DNA from: Guptibacillus hwajinpoensis
GTDB taxonomy: Bacteria; Bacillota; Bacilli; Bacillales; Guptibacillaceae
Reading direction: 5' to 3'
Length of the DNA: 64,000 nucleotides
Assembly: GCF_020524165.1 (NCBI RefSeq)
Contig: NZ_JAIVKU010000004.1
Span: forward strand, 558,001-622,000
Shown: one piece after another, positions 1 to 9,320 of the stretch
Layout: each line of letters starts with the position of its first letter
Numbering within the stretch: the first letter of the stretch is position 1
Notes under the pieces: generated by a model
Database searches by the model: none
Told to the model about the DNA's origin: nothing
What the model saw: the letters and a program-made list of their open reading frames with translations, nothing else
Translations under genes and position numbers: made by a program

Positions 1-1394
1 GTCCGCAATATCTTATCGCTCACTATGCCATTCAAAAGCTTGGTGCAATTGTCGTTCCTTTAAACCCTATGTATAAAGCCTCTGAACTTTCTTATTTAAT
101 TAAAGAAGCAGAAATTAAAGGAATAATCTGCGGTTTAGAACTTTTACCGATGCTTGAATCCAACGAGGAAGCACTTTCCTTTATTGTCACGGCTACGTAT
201 CAGTCACTCCTCTTACCAGATCAGGTTGCTAGGGTGCCATCTGAAATAAAATCTCCTACGAAACCATCAAGATTTACGACTCTAGAATCGCTCTTTGACT
301 CAGAAGAAGTTTCATTTCAACCTGCCACTGTTAAATTAGATGATGTGTGTTTAATGGTGTTCACATCTGGAACAACTGGCAGACCTAAAGCTGCAATGCT
401 TACTTATGGAAACGCTTTATTTAAAACTGCTGCTACAATGACTTGTAATCAACTGAAACAAGAGGACAAATTACTAGCAATTGCACCGTTGTGCCATATC
501 GCAGGTATGGTAATGGGCGTCAACCTACCTGTCTATAGCGGAAATGAAACCGTGTTGTTAAGTCGTTTTGATGCTGAAACGGTTGTGAAAACAATTGAGA
601 GTCATCGTATTTCAATGTGGTATAGTATTGCCCCCATGAATGGAGCAATCTTGCAAATGCCTGATCTTATGGAACGAGATTTATCTTCGCTTCGAATAAA
701 TTTAGCAACAAGCTTTGGTGTGCAAGTAACTCAAAATCTAGCCCATCAATGGAAAACTGCAACCAGTGGCTGCCTACTATATGAAGCAGCTTATGGTCTA
801 AGTGAGACACACACATGCGATACGTTTATGCCCATCGAAAACATTAAATACGGAAGCTGTGGTATTCCAATTCATGATACTAGAATAAAAATTATTGATC
901 TTAAGAGCGGAGATGAAGTTGGTCCACTTGGAGAGGGAGAAATCATCATTAAAAGTCCAGGGGTTTTCAAAGGATATTACAATCGACCTGAAGAGACTGC
1001 TGCTACTCTCAAAAATGGCTGGGTCTATACAGGAGATATCGGCTATCTTGATGAAGAAGGTTATTTATATTTTCGAGGTCGTGTGAAAGAGATGATTAAA
1101 AGCTCTGGTTATAGCGTGTTTCCAGAGGATGTTGAAGCGTTAATGAATGAACATCCAGCTATTAAGCAAACAGCGGTTATTGGAGTACCCGATCAACAAA
1201 AAGGTGAAATCATTAAAGCAGTCGTTGTTTTACATCCTCATCATTCTACTGTATCACCAGAAGCATTATTGGATTGGTCTAGAGATCATATGGCTGCTTA
1301 TAAAGCACCCAAAATGATAGAAATTCGTGAAAGTCTACCTGCTACATCTTCAGGTAAAGTATTAAGAAGATTATTAAAAAATGACAAGGGGTGA
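1..1394 (+). CDS. Acyl-CoA synthetase (AMP-binding), 5' truncated by window edge
   Basis: Adenylate-forming ligase that would activate a carboxylic acid to its CoA thioester using ATP, in the cytosol. The frame is already open at base 3, so the gene starts before the window and the N-terminus is missing. The nucleotide-binding motif TSGTTGRPKAAML, an AYGLSE motif, GWVYTGDIGYLDEEG and a C-terminal SSGKVLRR with the catalytic lysine are all present, so the visible part looks intact. The next gene starts 4 bases after its stop, which implies one transcript. Substrate cannot be read from sequence; the cluster context suggests a medium-chain or hydroxylated acid. Confidence 0.93.
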   Translation, partial: PQYLIAHYAIQKLGAIVVPLNPMYKASELSYLIKEAEIKGIICGLELLPMLESNEEALSFIVTATYQSLLLPDQVARVPSEIKSPTKPSRFTTLESLFDSEEVSFQPATVKLDDVCLMVFTSGTTGRPKAAMLTYGNALFKTAATMTCNQLKQEDKLLAIAPLCHIAGMVMGVNLPVYSGNETVLLSRFDAETVVKTIESHRISMWYSIAPMNGAILQMPDLMERDLSSLRINLATSFGVQVTQNLAHQWKTATSGCLLYEAAYGLSETHTCDTFMPIENIKYGSCGIPIHDTRIKIIDLKSGDEVGPLGEGEIIIKSPGVFKGYYNRPEETAATLKNGWVYTGDIGYLDEEGYLYFRGRVKEMIKSSGYSVFPEDVEALMNEHPAIKQTAVIGVPDQQKGEIIKAVVVLHPHHSTVSPEALLDWSRDHMAAYKAPKMIEIRESLPATSSGKVLRRLLKNDKG

Positions 1395-1398
1395 AATC

Positions 1399-2937
1399 AT
1401 GGAATCATATGTAGAAGATTTGAAGAATCGAAGACTCCGTGCGGAACGAATGGGTGGTCAACACAAGATTGATGCGCTACATGCAGCAGGAAAAAAGACG
1501 GCTCGTGAACGAATTGCGCTCCTTGTTGATGAAGGCTCTTTTCTGGAGCTTGGAAAGTTGAACACTTCTGAAATACCTGAACATGAGGATAAAAGTTCAG
1601 GTGATGGAGTGATCTGTGGTATTGGACGAGTGAATGGACGTCCGATCATTGTACAGGCTGCTGATAAAACGGTATTTGCAGGGACAGAAGGCGCCGTCCA
1701 TATTCGAAAAACAAAAGCGGCGCATGCTTATGCATTAAAACGAGGCCTCCCCCTCGTCAATCTTAGTGAAGGAGGAGGTCTTAGAATGCCTGATGGAATG
1801 GGTTCTGATGGCATTAGTGATAAGCTTTTCCCTCAAGAAATGTTAACGCATCATCGTGAAGTTCCGATGGTAACCGCTATTCTTGGTGATAGCTTTGGGG
1901 GACCGACGTGGCTTGCTGTATCATCTGATTTTGTTACGCAACTAAGTGGAACGTGCATGGGAGTAGCTGGACCTAGAATGCTTGAGATTGCTACAGGCGA
2001 AAAAATAGCAGAAGAACAACTAGGCGGCGTTGATGTACATCATCACTTTACTGGACAGATCGATCAATCGGCTGAAACCGAAGAAGAATGTATTGCACAG
2101 TTAAAGATGTTTTTAAGCTACCTCCCATCCCATAGCGAAGAAGAACCTCCACTTTCTCTTAACAGTGATTCAATAGAAAGTAGGGTTGATCAGTTGCTAT
2201 CTATTGTTCCTGAAAAACGAAATCGTGCCTACAATATGAAAAGAGTGATCGAATCATTAGTCGACAATGGGAACTTTTTTGAGTTGAAGCCAGAATTCGG
2301 ACCTGCACTTTTAACCGTTTTAACAAGAATAGAAGGGAGAACTGTCGGGGTAATTGCAAATCAACCGATGAAATATGCTGGTGCCGCAGGTGTTCAAGAA
2401 TGCGAAAAGGCGACAGATTTTATTTGTATGTGCGATTCATTCCATATTCCCTTAATCTTTCTTCACGATATTCCTGGTTTTCGAGTAAGTTCTGAAGCAG
2501 AAAAAGGGAAGATTCCTACTAAAATTATGATGTGGAATCAGGCTCTTGCGCAATCGACGGTTCCAAAGGTTTCGGTGGTGATAAGAAAAAGTGTAGGAGC
2601 TGCTTATGGGAATATGTGTGGCCCAACGATGGGTGCAGACTTTGTCGTTGCCTGGCCATCTGCTGAAATCAATTTTACAGGGCCAGAAGTAGGGATCAAT
2701 GTCGTCTATGGAAGAGACTTGATGCGATCTGAAAATCCAAAAGAGGATCGAGAGAAGCTTTTAGAAAAATGGAGTTTTGATAGTTCACCATATAAAGCAG
2801 CGGCAAAACATTTAATTGATGATGTGATTGAGCCAGGAGAAACGAGGCAGTTTCTTGCTAAAACGCTAGAGCTGGCTTGTTATAAAAAAGGCTCAATCAG
2901 TGAAAGAAAGCTAGCAAATTGGCCAACTGGATTTTAA
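1399..2937 (+). CDS. Acyl-CoA carboxylase carboxyltransferase subunit (PccB/MmdA-like)
   Basis: Carboxyltransferase (512 aa) of the propionyl-CoA/methylcrotonyl-CoA/acetyl-CoA carboxylase family, which moves a carboxyl group from biotin to an acyl-CoA. It has the two crotonase-fold halves of this family. The N-terminal half carries GGGLRMPDGMGSDG; the C-terminal half carries the acyl-CoA pocket GAAYGNMCGP and the FLHDIPGF loop. I chose ATG 1399 because AAGGGG ends about 8 bases upstream; an in-frame ATG at 1381 would lie inside the previous gene and lacks a ribosome site. No biotin carboxylase or biotin carrier gene is visible, so partners must lie upstream of the window or elsewhere. A role with propionyl-CoA or a branched acyl-CoA fits the cluster. 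Confidence 0.9.
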   Translation: MESYVEDLKNRRLRAERMGGQHKIDALHAAGKKTARERIALLVDEGSFLELGKLNTSEIPEHEDKSSGDGVICGIGRVNGRPIIVQAADKTVFAGTEGAVHIRKTKAAHAYALKRGLPLVNLSEGGGLRMPDGMGSDGISDKLFPQEMLTHHREVPMVTAILGDSFGGPTWLAVSSDFVTQLSGTCMGVAGPRMLEIATGEKIAEEQLGGVDVHHHFTGQIDQSAETEEECIAQLKMFLSYLPSHSEEEPPLSLNSDSIESRVDQLLSIVPEKRNRAYNMKRVIESLVDNGNFFELKPEFGPALLTVLTRIEGRTVGVIANQPMKYAGAAGVQECEKATDFICMCDSFHIPLIFLHDIPGFRVSSEAEKGKIPTKIMMWNQALAQSTVPKVSVVIRKSVGAAYGNMCGPTMGADFVVAWPSAEINFTGPEVGINVVYGRDLMRSENPKEDREKLLEKWSFDSSPYKAAAKHLIDDVIEPGETRQFLAKTLELACYKKGSISERKLANWPTGF

Positions 2938-2996
2938 TTTTTATTAAAATGTATTGAATATTGAGAATAATAAATTTATACTGTTTGTAAGAACAT

Positions 2997-3012
2997 ACCA
3001 ACCGGTTAGTTA
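2997..3012 (+). promoter_or_regulatory. Candidate TetR operator upstream of the 3041 acyl-CoA dehydrogenase
   Basis: Near-palindrome ACCAACCGGTTAGT (2997-3010), six of seven arm positions paired around the CC/GG axis. Bases 3000-3012 (AACCGGTTAGTTA) are identical to 9323-9335 upstream of the 9354 gene. TetR-family repressors typically bind palindromes of this size; assignment to the TetR protein encoded at 8705 is inference. Confidence 0.55.
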
Positions 3013-3040
3013 GATATCGGTTTAAAGGAGCGAACAATAA

Positions 3041-4249
3041 ATGAATTTCGATTATTCCGAGCGTTGCCAATCGTATCTTGAAAAATTAACAGAATTTATG
3101 GATGAATATGTATACCCAAATGAAAAAGTGTATGAAGAACAGCTTTCAGAACAGGACAGTAGGTGGTCAAGTATTCCTCCGATCATGGAAGAATTGAAAA
3201 AGAAAGCGAAAGAGGCGGGGTTATGGAATCTTTTTCTTCCCGAAAGTGAATATGGCGCTGGATTAACAAATGCTGAATATGCTCCTCTATGTGAAGTAAT
3301 GGGACGATCCATGATTGGACCTGAAGTATTTAACTGTGCCGCCCCTGATACTGGAAATATGGAAGTATTAGTACGATACGGGACAGACGAACAAAAGAAA
3401 CAGTGGTTAGAACCCCTCCTGTCTGGAGAAATCCGCTCCTGTTTCTCAATGACAGAACCGGATGTTGCTTCTTCTGATGCTACAAACATTCAAGCTCGCA
3501 TTGAACGTGATGGGGATGAATACGTCATCAATGGAACGAAATGGTGGTCTTCTGGTGCAGGAGATCCAAGATGTAAAATCGCCATTGTCATGGGAAAGAA
3601 TGATCCGAATGCAGCAAAACACGAACAGCAGTCCATGATTCTCGTTCCACTTGATACGAAAGGCGTCACAATAAAGCGTGTACTTCCTGTTTTTGGTTAT
3701 GATCACGCTCCACATGGACATGCGGAAATCGAGTACAAAGATGTCAGGGTGCCAGCTTCAAATATGCTTTGGGAAGAAGGAAAAGGCTTTGCAATTGCTC
3801 AAGGGAGGCTTGGTCCTGGACGAATTCATCACTGCATGAGGTTAATCGGAACGGCAGAACGTGCGCTTGAAGACTTATGTAAGCGTGTACAAAGTCGCGA
3901 AGCTTTTGGAAAGAAAATCTCTGAGCAAGGCGTCGTTCGCGAGTGGATTGCCGATTCTCGTATTGAGATTGAACAGGCTAGACTGCTTACACTAAAAGCA
4001 GCTTATATGATGGATACGGTTGGCAATAAAGAAGCCAAAGCAGAAATTGCCATGATTAAAGTAGTTGCACCGAATATGGCTCTTCGCGTGATTGACCGAG
4101 CCATTCAAGCATTTGGAGGCGCTGGGGTAAGTGATGATTATACGTTAGCGGCTCACTGGGCTAACGCGAGAACGCTTCGACTAGCTGACGGTCCTGACGA
4201 GGTACATCGCAATGCAGTAGCAAGACAGGAATTGAAGAAATATCGTTAA
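3041..4249 (+). CDS. Acyl-CoA dehydrogenase, ACAD10/ACAD11-like
   Basis: FAD-dependent acyl-CoA dehydrogenase family protein, 402 aa, normal length for a single ACAD domain. Segments [14 protein letters not shown] (residues 137-150), [17 protein letters not shown] (164-180) and [13 protein letters not shown] (255-267) closely match, from memory, the ACAD domain of human ACAD10/ACAD11 and LvaC-type proteins rather than ordinary short-chain dehydrogenases. In those systems the enzyme works on 4-phosphoacyl-CoA made by an APH-fold kinase, and such a kinase is encoded at 11488. The start follows AAAGGAG. An operator-like palindrome lies 30 bases upstream after a 100-base gap, so this begins a new transcription unit with the SDR at 4267. 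Function on phosphorylated substrates is inference. Confidence 0.88.
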   Translation: MNFDYSERCQSYLEKLTEFMDEYVYPNEKVYEEQLSEQDSRWSSIPPIMEELKKKAKEAGLWNLFLPESEYGAGLTNAEYAPLCEVMGRSMIGPEVFNCAAPDTGNMEVLVRYGTDEQKKQWLEPLLSGEIRSCFSMTEPDVASSDATNIQARIERDGDEYVINGTKWWSSGAGDPRCKIAIVMGKNDPNAAKHEQQSMILVPLDTKGVTIKRVLPVFGYDHAPHGHAEIEYKDVRVPASNMLWEEGKGFAIAQGRLGPGRIHHCMRLIGTAERALEDLCKRVQSREAFGKKISEQGVVREWIADSRIEIEQARLLTLKAAYMMDTVGNKEAKAEIAMIKVVAPNMALRVIDRAIQAFGGAGVSDDYTLAAHWANARTLRLADGPDEVHRNAVARQELKKYR

Positions 4250-4266
4250 AACAAGGGGGATAAGAT

Positions 4267-5040
4267 ATGAACGTGATGCAGTTATTTGACTTAACTGGAA
4301 AGACAGCCATTGTAACAGGGGGAGGAAGAGGACTCGGTAAGCAAATTGCTGAAGGATTTGCTGAGGCGGGTGCAAACGTCGTGATTTGCTCAAGAAAACG
4401 AGAAGCTTGTGAAGCTGTTAGTGAGGAGCTAAAAGCAGCTGGAGTAAAATCATTAGCGTTTGAATGTGATGTAACAAACCAAGAACAGGTTCAGGCTGTC
4501 GTTGATGAAACAATGAAAGAATTTGGTCGTATCGATATTCTCGTTAACAACAGCGGCGCTTCATGGGGGGCACCTGTAGTGGAAATGCCACTTCAAGCCT
4601 GGCACAAAGTTATGGAGGTTAACGTTACTGGTACGTTCCTGTTTGCACAGGCAGTTGGGAAAGAAATGATTAAACAAAAAAGTGGAAAGATCATTAACAT
4701 TGCTTCTGTTGCAGGTCTTGGCGGTGCTGACCCACGCTATATGGATGCAATCGGTTATAACACGAGTAAAGGTGCAGTGATTACCTTTACGAAAGACCTT
4801 GCTGTAAAGTGGGGGAACTACAATATTAATGTTAATGCGATTGCACCTGGCTTTTTCCCTACAAAAATGTCTAAAGGGTTAATTGAAGCGGGTGGTGAGA
4901 GGATGCTTGAAACAACGCCACTGAATCGCTTTGGAACAGACGACGATCTCAAAGGGGCAGCACTGTTTTTGGCATCAAATGCTTCAAATTACGTGACTGG
5001 TGATATTTTAATTGTCGATGGTGGACAGCATGCAATGTAA
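4267..5040 (+). CDS. Short-chain dehydrogenase/reductase (FabG-like)
   Basis: NAD(P)-dependent oxidoreductase of the classical SDR family, 257 aa. It has the nucleotide motif TGGGRGLG near residue 18, NNSG (NNAG-like), the catalytic serine in IASVAG, and YNTSKG with the Tyr-x3-Lys pair. It would interconvert a hydroxyacyl and a ketoacyl compound, probably a CoA ester given its place between an acyl-CoA dehydrogenase and a thiolase. A good AAGGGGG site precedes ATG 4267. The stop overlaps the AAGGAGG leader of the thiolase, which suggests coupled translation. Confidence 0.9.
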   Translation: MNVMQLFDLTGKTAIVTGGGRGLGKQIAEGFAEAGANVVICSRKREACEAVSEELKAAGVKSLAFECDVTNQEQVQAVVDETMKEFGRIDILVNNSGASWGAPVVEMPLQAWHKVMEVNVTGTFLFAQAVGKEMIKQKSGKIINIASVAGLGGADPRYMDAIGYNTSKGAVITFTKDLAVKWGNYNINVNAIAPGFFPTKMSKGLIEAGGERMLETTPLNRFGTDDDLKGAALFLASNASNYVTGDILIVDGGQHAM

Positions 5041-5060
5041 TGAAGGAGGAGAATAATGAT

Positions 5061-6230
5061 ATGAATCGTGATCCAGTAATTGTTTCAAGTGTACGCACAC
5101 CAATAGGCAGACAAGGCGGTGCATTTGCAACTATTCCAGCACATGAGCTAGGCGCAATTGCCCTTAAAGAAGCTATTGCTCGTATTAAATTAGATGTTGA
5201 ATCAATCGATGACGTGATTTTTGGAAACGTTATTGGCGGAGGAGGGAATATTGCAAGGCTGACAGCATTGCAGGCGGGCCTTCCCCTTACAGTTCCAGGA
5301 CTAACAATTGACCGTCAGTGTGGATCAGGATTGAATGCGATAAATCTTGCTGCACAAGCCATTAAATCAGGTGATGGGGATGTTTATGTCGTAGGTGGAG
5401 CAGAAAGCATGAGCCAGGCGCCATATTTGATGGAGAAGCCTTCTAAACCATACAGTACGATGCCACCCCGATTCATGAAGTCACGTCTTTCCCCTGATGA
5501 AATTGGCGATCCTCCAATGGGGATTACCGCAGAGAACTTAGCAGAAAAGTATGCTATTACGCGAGAAGAACAGGATGCCTTTGCACAAAGGAGTCAGGAG
5601 CGTATGGGCAAAGCGATGGCTGAAGGTTATTTTGACTCACAAATTGCACCTGTTCATGTACCTGTTCGAAAAGGGGAACCAATTAAAGTAACAAAGGATG
5701 AACATCCAAGACCTGAAACAACGATTGAACGTCTTGCTTCATTACCTCCCGTATTTAAGAAAGGAGGAAGCGTTACAGCGGGGTCTAGCTCTGGCTTAAA
5801 TGATGCGGCATCCGCTTTAATTGTAATGTCTCGCGAAAAAGCTGAAAGTCTTGGATTAAAACCACTTGCGATAGTGAGAGGATATGCGGTTAGCGGTGTT
5901 GATCCGAATATAATGGGAATCGGTCCAGTTCCAGCTACCCAAAAATTGATGAAACAAAGTGGATTATCTCTTGATGAAATGGATTTGATTGAGATTAATG
6001 AAGCTTTTGCCGCCCAGGTAATTGCTTGCGATCGGGAATTGAAAATGAATGAAAATGTGGTCAATGTGAACGGTGGCGCGATTGCTCATGGTCATCCATT
6101 AGGCGCAACAGGAGCTATATTAGCAACAAAAGCGATTTATGAGCTTGATCGTCGTGAAGGAAGATATGCGCTGATCACTGCTTGTATTGGTGGAGGGCAA
6201 GGAATAGCAACCGTTTTAGAGCGAGAATAA
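5061..6230 (+). CDS. Thiolase (acetyl-CoA C-acyltransferase)
   Basis: Thiolase of 389 aa that would cleave a 3-ketoacyl-CoA with CoA to acetyl-CoA and a shortened acyl-CoA, the last step of beta-oxidation. The nucleophilic cysteine lies in DRQCGSG (Cys87), with the general-base histidine in AHGHPLGATGA and the second cysteine in TACIGGG. I chose ATG 5061 because GAAGGAGGAG sits about 9 bases upstream; the in-frame ATG at 5040 overlaps the previous stop and has no site of its own. The next SDR starts 11 bases after its stop. Length and motifs are normal for the family. Confidence 0.93.
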   Translation: MNRDPVIVSSVRTPIGRQGGAFATIPAHELGAIALKEAIARIKLDVESIDDVIFGNVIGGGGNIARLTALQAGLPLTVPGLTIDRQCGSGLNAINLAAQAIKSGDGDVYVVGGAESMSQAPYLMEKPSKPYSTMPPRFMKSRLSPDEIGDPPMGITAENLAEKYAITREEQDAFAQRSQERMGKAMAEGYFDSQIAPVHVPVRKGEPIKVTKDEHPRPETTIERLASLPPVFKKGGSVTAGSSSGLNDAASALIVMSREKAESLGLKPLAIVRGYAVSGVDPNIMGIGPVPATQKLMKQSGLSLDEMDLIEINEAFAAQVIACDRELKMNENVVNVNGGAIAHGHPLGATGAILATKAIYELDRREGRYALITACIGGGQGIATVLERE

Positions 6231-6241
6231 GGAGGGATGAA

Positions 6242-6994
6242 ATGAGGCTGCAGAATAAAATTGCAATTGTAACTGGAGGCGGTGGAGGAATCGGTCGAGC
6301 AACCGCAATTCGCTTTGCCGATGAAGGGGCAAAGGTAGTCGTCTCTGATATTCATGCGGAATCTGGAGAAGAAACTGTCGAACAAGTCCGGAAAATGGGG
6401 GGAGATGCCATATTTGTAAAAACGGACACGGCAAATGAAGGAGAAATGAAAGCGCTTGTAGAAGAATGTGAACAGCACTATGGTGGCCTCGACATTCTTT
6501 TTAATAACGCAGGAGTTAGTAATGAGGAAGTGAAATTAGCTGATATGTCGGTGGATGAATGGGACCGTGTTGTATCGATTAATTTGAAGGGCGTTTTTCT
6601 TGGAATGAAATTCAGTATTCCATTAATGGAGAAGAATAATGGTGGCGCAATCGTTAACACTTCAAGCCTTTTAGGATTCAAGGGGAAAAAATACATGGCC
6701 CCTTATAACGCTTCTAAAGGTGGAGTGATTACGTTAACCAAAAATGCTGCCCTTGAATACGGAAGTAGGAATATTCGAGTGAATGCTGTGTGCCCTGGCG
6801 TAATTGATACGAACATCGTAACACCCTGGAGGGAAGATGAACGTAAATGGCCAATTATATCAAAAGCCAATGCGCTTAAACGAATCGGACAACCAGAGGA
6901 AATTGCAAACGCCGTGCTGTTCCTAGTCTCGGATGAAGCTTCTTATGTTACAGGAACAAGTCTTCTTGTTGACGGAGGCGGATTAACGTTTTAA
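6242..6994 (+). CDS. Short-chain dehydrogenase/reductase
   Basis: Second classical SDR of the cluster, 250 aa. The cofactor loop TGGGGGIGRA is near the N-terminus, followed by NNAG, the serine region NTSSLLG and the YNASKGG active-site pair. ATG 6242 follows AAGGAGGGATGA; longer in-frame versions would start inside the thiolase. It is likely a secondary-alcohol or 3-hydroxyacyl-CoA dehydrogenase. The substrate is unknown, but three SDRs in one pathway suggest one may handle a keto or hydroxy group away from C3. It lies tightly between the thiolase and an acyl-CoA ligase. Confidence 0.9.
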   Translation: MRLQNKIAIVTGGGGGIGRATAIRFADEGAKVVVSDIHAESGEETVEQVRKMGGDAIFVKTDTANEGEMKALVEECEQHYGGLDILFNNAGVSNEEVKLADMSVDEWDRVVSINLKGVFLGMKFSIPLMEKNNGGAIVNTSSLLGFKGKKYMAPYNASKGGVITLTKNAALEYGSRNIRVNAVCPGVIDTNIVTPWREDERKWPIISKANALKRIGQPEEIANAVLFLVSDEASYVTGTSLLVDGGGLTF

Positions 6995-7012
6995 TTACTC
7001 GGAGGTGTAAGG

Positions 7013-8629
7013 ATGAACGAGCAAAAAAGTTGGATAAAACATTACCCCGATTCCATTTCCAGTACGATTGATATCCCGAACGTATCTTTACAAGACATGT
7101 TAATGAAAACAGTAAAAGACTTTCCAGATCAGGTCGCGCTCTCTTTTTATCATAAAAAAATAACTTATCGGGAACTTGGACACCTTTCATCCCTTTTTGG
7201 CTCAGCTCTTCAGCATACTGGGGAAGTGAATCCAAAAGATCGAGTGGCTCTTATGTTACCGAACTGTCCTCAGTTTGCAATTAGTTATTATGGCGTGTTA
7301 AAAGCAGGAGGTACGATTACCCAAATCAATCCTATGCTTGTAGAACGTGAACTTCAGTACATACTAGCCGATTCTGGAGCAGAAACAATTGTCATTTATG
7401 ACGCACTATATCCAAGGTTGAAAACGATTCAGAGCGAAACGAATATAAAGAACGTGATTGTTGTTTCTCTTCAGCCTACGGAAGCAAACTTTGAACCGGA
7501 TTTTACTTTCGATCAGTTTATTCAAAGTACGAGGGAACCGCTAAAAGAAGTTTCGATTGATCCTAAAGAAGAGATTGCTGTTCTTCAGTACACAGGTGGA
7601 ACGACTGGCAGATCGAAAGGAGCGATGCTAACCCATCGTAATTTGATGGCGAATGTAGAACAATGTCTAGAATTCTTTAAAGACGAATTTACATTTGGTG
7701 AAGAGAAGTGTTTAACCGTTATTCCTTTGTTTCACGTTTTTGGAATGACATCGTGCATGAATTTATCGATTCGAATTGGAGCTGAGAGCATTATTTTGCC
7801 GAAATTCGATGTTAATGAAGTTTTAAAAACAATTGAAACAGAGAAACCAACCATGTTTCCAGGCGTTCCAACGATGTATGTTGCATTAACGAATCACCCT
7901 GATGCTGAAAAATATAACTTGGGAAGCATCCGTACGTGTAATAGCGGAAGCGCACCGATGCCAGTTGGATTAATGAAAGAATTCGAACGAAAAACGGGAG
8001 CGAAAATTCTTGAAGGTTACGGCCTAAGTGAAGCCTCTCCAACCACTCATGTTAATCCTCCTTTTGGGGAACGTAAGCCTGGTAGTGTCGGAATTGGCTT
8101 TCCTTCAACAGAATACAAGATCGTTGATTTAGGTGAAGGAAGTACAGAGGTACCTATTGGTGAATCAGGTGAACTTGTGATTAAAGGACCGCAGGTGATG
8201 AAGGGATATTGGAATATGCCAGAAGAAACGGCAACTACATTGCGTGATGGCTGGTTATATACTGGAGATATTGCAAAAATGGATGCAGATGGCTATGTCT
8301 CCATCATTGATCGAAAGAAAGATTTGATTATAGCTAGCGGCTATAACATTTATCCTCGTGATATTGAAGAAGTTCTTTATGAACACCCAGGCATTATGGA
8401 GGCAGTGATTGTCGGTGTTCCTGATCCGTATCGGGGTGAGACGGTAAAGGCAGTGATCGTGAAGAAACCGGGAGCGACATTAACTGAGGAAGAGGTTATT
8501 TCTTACTGTCAGGATGAAATGGCCCCTTACAAAGTTCCTAAAATCGTAGAGTTTCGTGACGAGCTTCCAAAAACGAGTGTAGGAAAGATTTTAAGACGTT
8601 CTATTCGTGATGAAGCACGGCAGGTATAG
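7013..8629 (+). CDS. Fatty-acid/acyl-CoA ligase (AMP-binding)
   Basis: Full-length adenylate-forming acyl-CoA ligase, 538 aa. The P-loop-like motif YTGGTTGRSKGAMLTH is near residues 190-206, followed by GYGLSEASP, GWLYTGDIAKMDADGY, the hinge RKKDLI and the C-terminal catalytic lysine in KTSVGKILRR. It would convert a free fatty or hydroxy acid to acyl-CoA with ATP. GGAGGTG precedes ATG 7013, 18 bases after the previous stop. It closes the 3041-8629 gene block; the TetR gene follows after 75 bases with its own promoter. Confidence 0.93.
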   Translation: MNEQKSWIKHYPDSISSTIDIPNVSLQDMLMKTVKDFPDQVALSFYHKKITYRELGHLSSLFGSALQHTGEVNPKDRVALMLPNCPQFAISYYGVLKAGGTITQINPMLVERELQYILADSGAETIVIYDALYPRLKTIQSETNIKNVIVVSLQPTEANFEPDFTFDQFIQSTREPLKEVSIDPKEEIAVLQYTGGTTGRSKGAMLTHRNLMANVEQCLEFFKDEFTFGEEKCLTVIPLFHVFGMTSCMNLSIRIGAESIILPKFDVNEVLKTIETEKPTMFPGVPTMYVALTNHPDAEKYNLGSIRTCNSGSAPMPVGLMKEFERKTGAKILEGYGLSEASPTTHVNPPFGERKPGSVGIGFPSTEYKIVDLGEGSTEVPIGESGELVIKGPQVMKGYWNMPEETATTLRDGWLYTGDIAKMDADGYVSIIDRKKDLIIASGYNIYPRDIEEVLYEHPGIMEAVIVGVPDPYRGETVKAVIVKKPGATLTEEEVISYCQDEMAPYKVPKIVEFRDELPKTSVGKILRRSIRDEARQV

Positions 8630-8656
8630 GTTGGATGCTTTCCAGTAACCTCCTTA

Positions 8657-8665
8657 TGATATAAT
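8657..8665 (+). promoter_or_regulatory. Extended -10 promoter of the TetR gene
   Basis: TGATATAAT, an extended -10 element with a perfect TATAAT, lies 40 bases before the regulator start. The -35 region is poor, which is usual for extended -10 promoters. Two small overlapping palindromes follow it (AATCTT..AAGATT and ATCAAT..ATTGAT, about 8663-8686) and could be a separate autoregulatory site. Confidence 0.55.
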
Positions 8666-8704
8666 CTTAATCAATGAAGATTGATAGATTGAGAGGGTAC
8701 TAGC

Positions 8705-9274
8705 ATGAAACACAAACTAACAGTTAAAAGCATTGAGTTGTTTGAAAAGAATGGATTTAGCGAAACATCGATTCAAGATATTGTTGACGCAATCGGTGTA
8801 ACTAAAGGAACGTTCTACTATTATTTTAAGAGTAAAGAAGCTTTGTTAATGGACATTCATTCTTCTTATATTGATGGCATGATTAAGCAACAAAAAGATA
8901 TTTTAGAAGACATGTCTAAGAATTGTAAAGAAAAACTCTATGATATGGTTTATATGCTCATCCATAACGTTGAATTAGAAGGGCATAGTGCCAGAGTTTT
9001 CTTTCGAGAAATGAAAAATTTAAAGGAAGAAAACCTCGCTGAAATCCTTCCAAAACGAGATCAAATCCGCTATTACTTTCAGGACCTTTTGAAACAAGGT
9101 GTTGAAAATGGAGAATTTAGAAAAGATCTCAATATTGATATTGTAACGTTTGCCATTCTAGGTATTACAAATTGGACCTATCAGTGGTACAAGCCGAACG
9201 GTCCAGTGTCAGATAAAGAAGTAGCAAGTATTTTTGTTGATATGGTTTTAAATGGGATTGAGGAAAGCAGATAA
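8705..9274 (+). CDS. TetR/AcrR family transcriptional regulator
   Basis: One-component repressor of 189 aa. The N-terminal helix-turn-helix spans about residues 5-47, including TSIQDIVDAIGVTKGTFYYY followed by FKSKEAL, the TetR hallmark. The C-terminal ligand domain is all helical and unassigned. It sits in the middle of the acyl-CoA cluster, and repeated AACCGGTTAGTTA palindromes stand before the flanking blocks at 3041 and 9354, so it is probably the local regulator responding to an acyl-CoA. That link is inference. A short hairpin with four T residues overlaps its stop. Confidence 0.88.
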   Translation: MKHKLTVKSIELFEKNGFSETSIQDIVDAIGVTKGTFYYYFKSKEALLMDIHSSYIDGMIKQQKDILEDMSKNCKEKLYDMVYMLIHNVELEGHSARVFFREMKNLKEENLAEILPKRDQIRYYFQDLLKQGVENGEFRKDLNIDIVTFAILGITNWTYQWYKPNGPVSDKEVASIFVDMVLNGIEESR

Positions 9275-9285
9275 GCTTTCCTTTT
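9262..9285 (+). terminator. Weak intrinsic terminator after the TetR gene
   Basis: Stem GGAAAGC/GCTTTCC with a six-base loop, followed by TTTT. It overlaps the TetR stop codon. The short T run suggests partial termination. Confidence 0.5.
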
Positions 9286-9295
9286 CCCAAACATA

Positions 9296-9309
9296 TGAAA
9301 GCGCTTGCG
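9296..9309 (+). promoter_or_regulatory. Candidate CcpA cre site before the 9354 operon
   Basis: TGAAAGCGCTTGCG matches the Bacillus cre consensus TGWAARCGYTWNCW at all but the last position. It lies 12 bases upstream of the AACCGGTT palindrome and 45 bases before the coding start. Carbon catabolite repression of fatty-acid degradation genes is known in Bacillus, so the placement makes sense. Confidence 0.5.
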
Positions 9310-9320
9310 AATTTTACATC

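Noticed and set aside
3052-3489. Long minus-strand open frame opposite the 3041 acyl-CoA dehydrogenase
   Set aside because: It mirrors a well-supported gene, has no ribosome site and no family resemblance.
5654-6064. 136-codon minus-strand frame opposite the thiolase
   Set aside because: Antisense to conserved thiolase motifs; no start signals; a shadow of codon bias.
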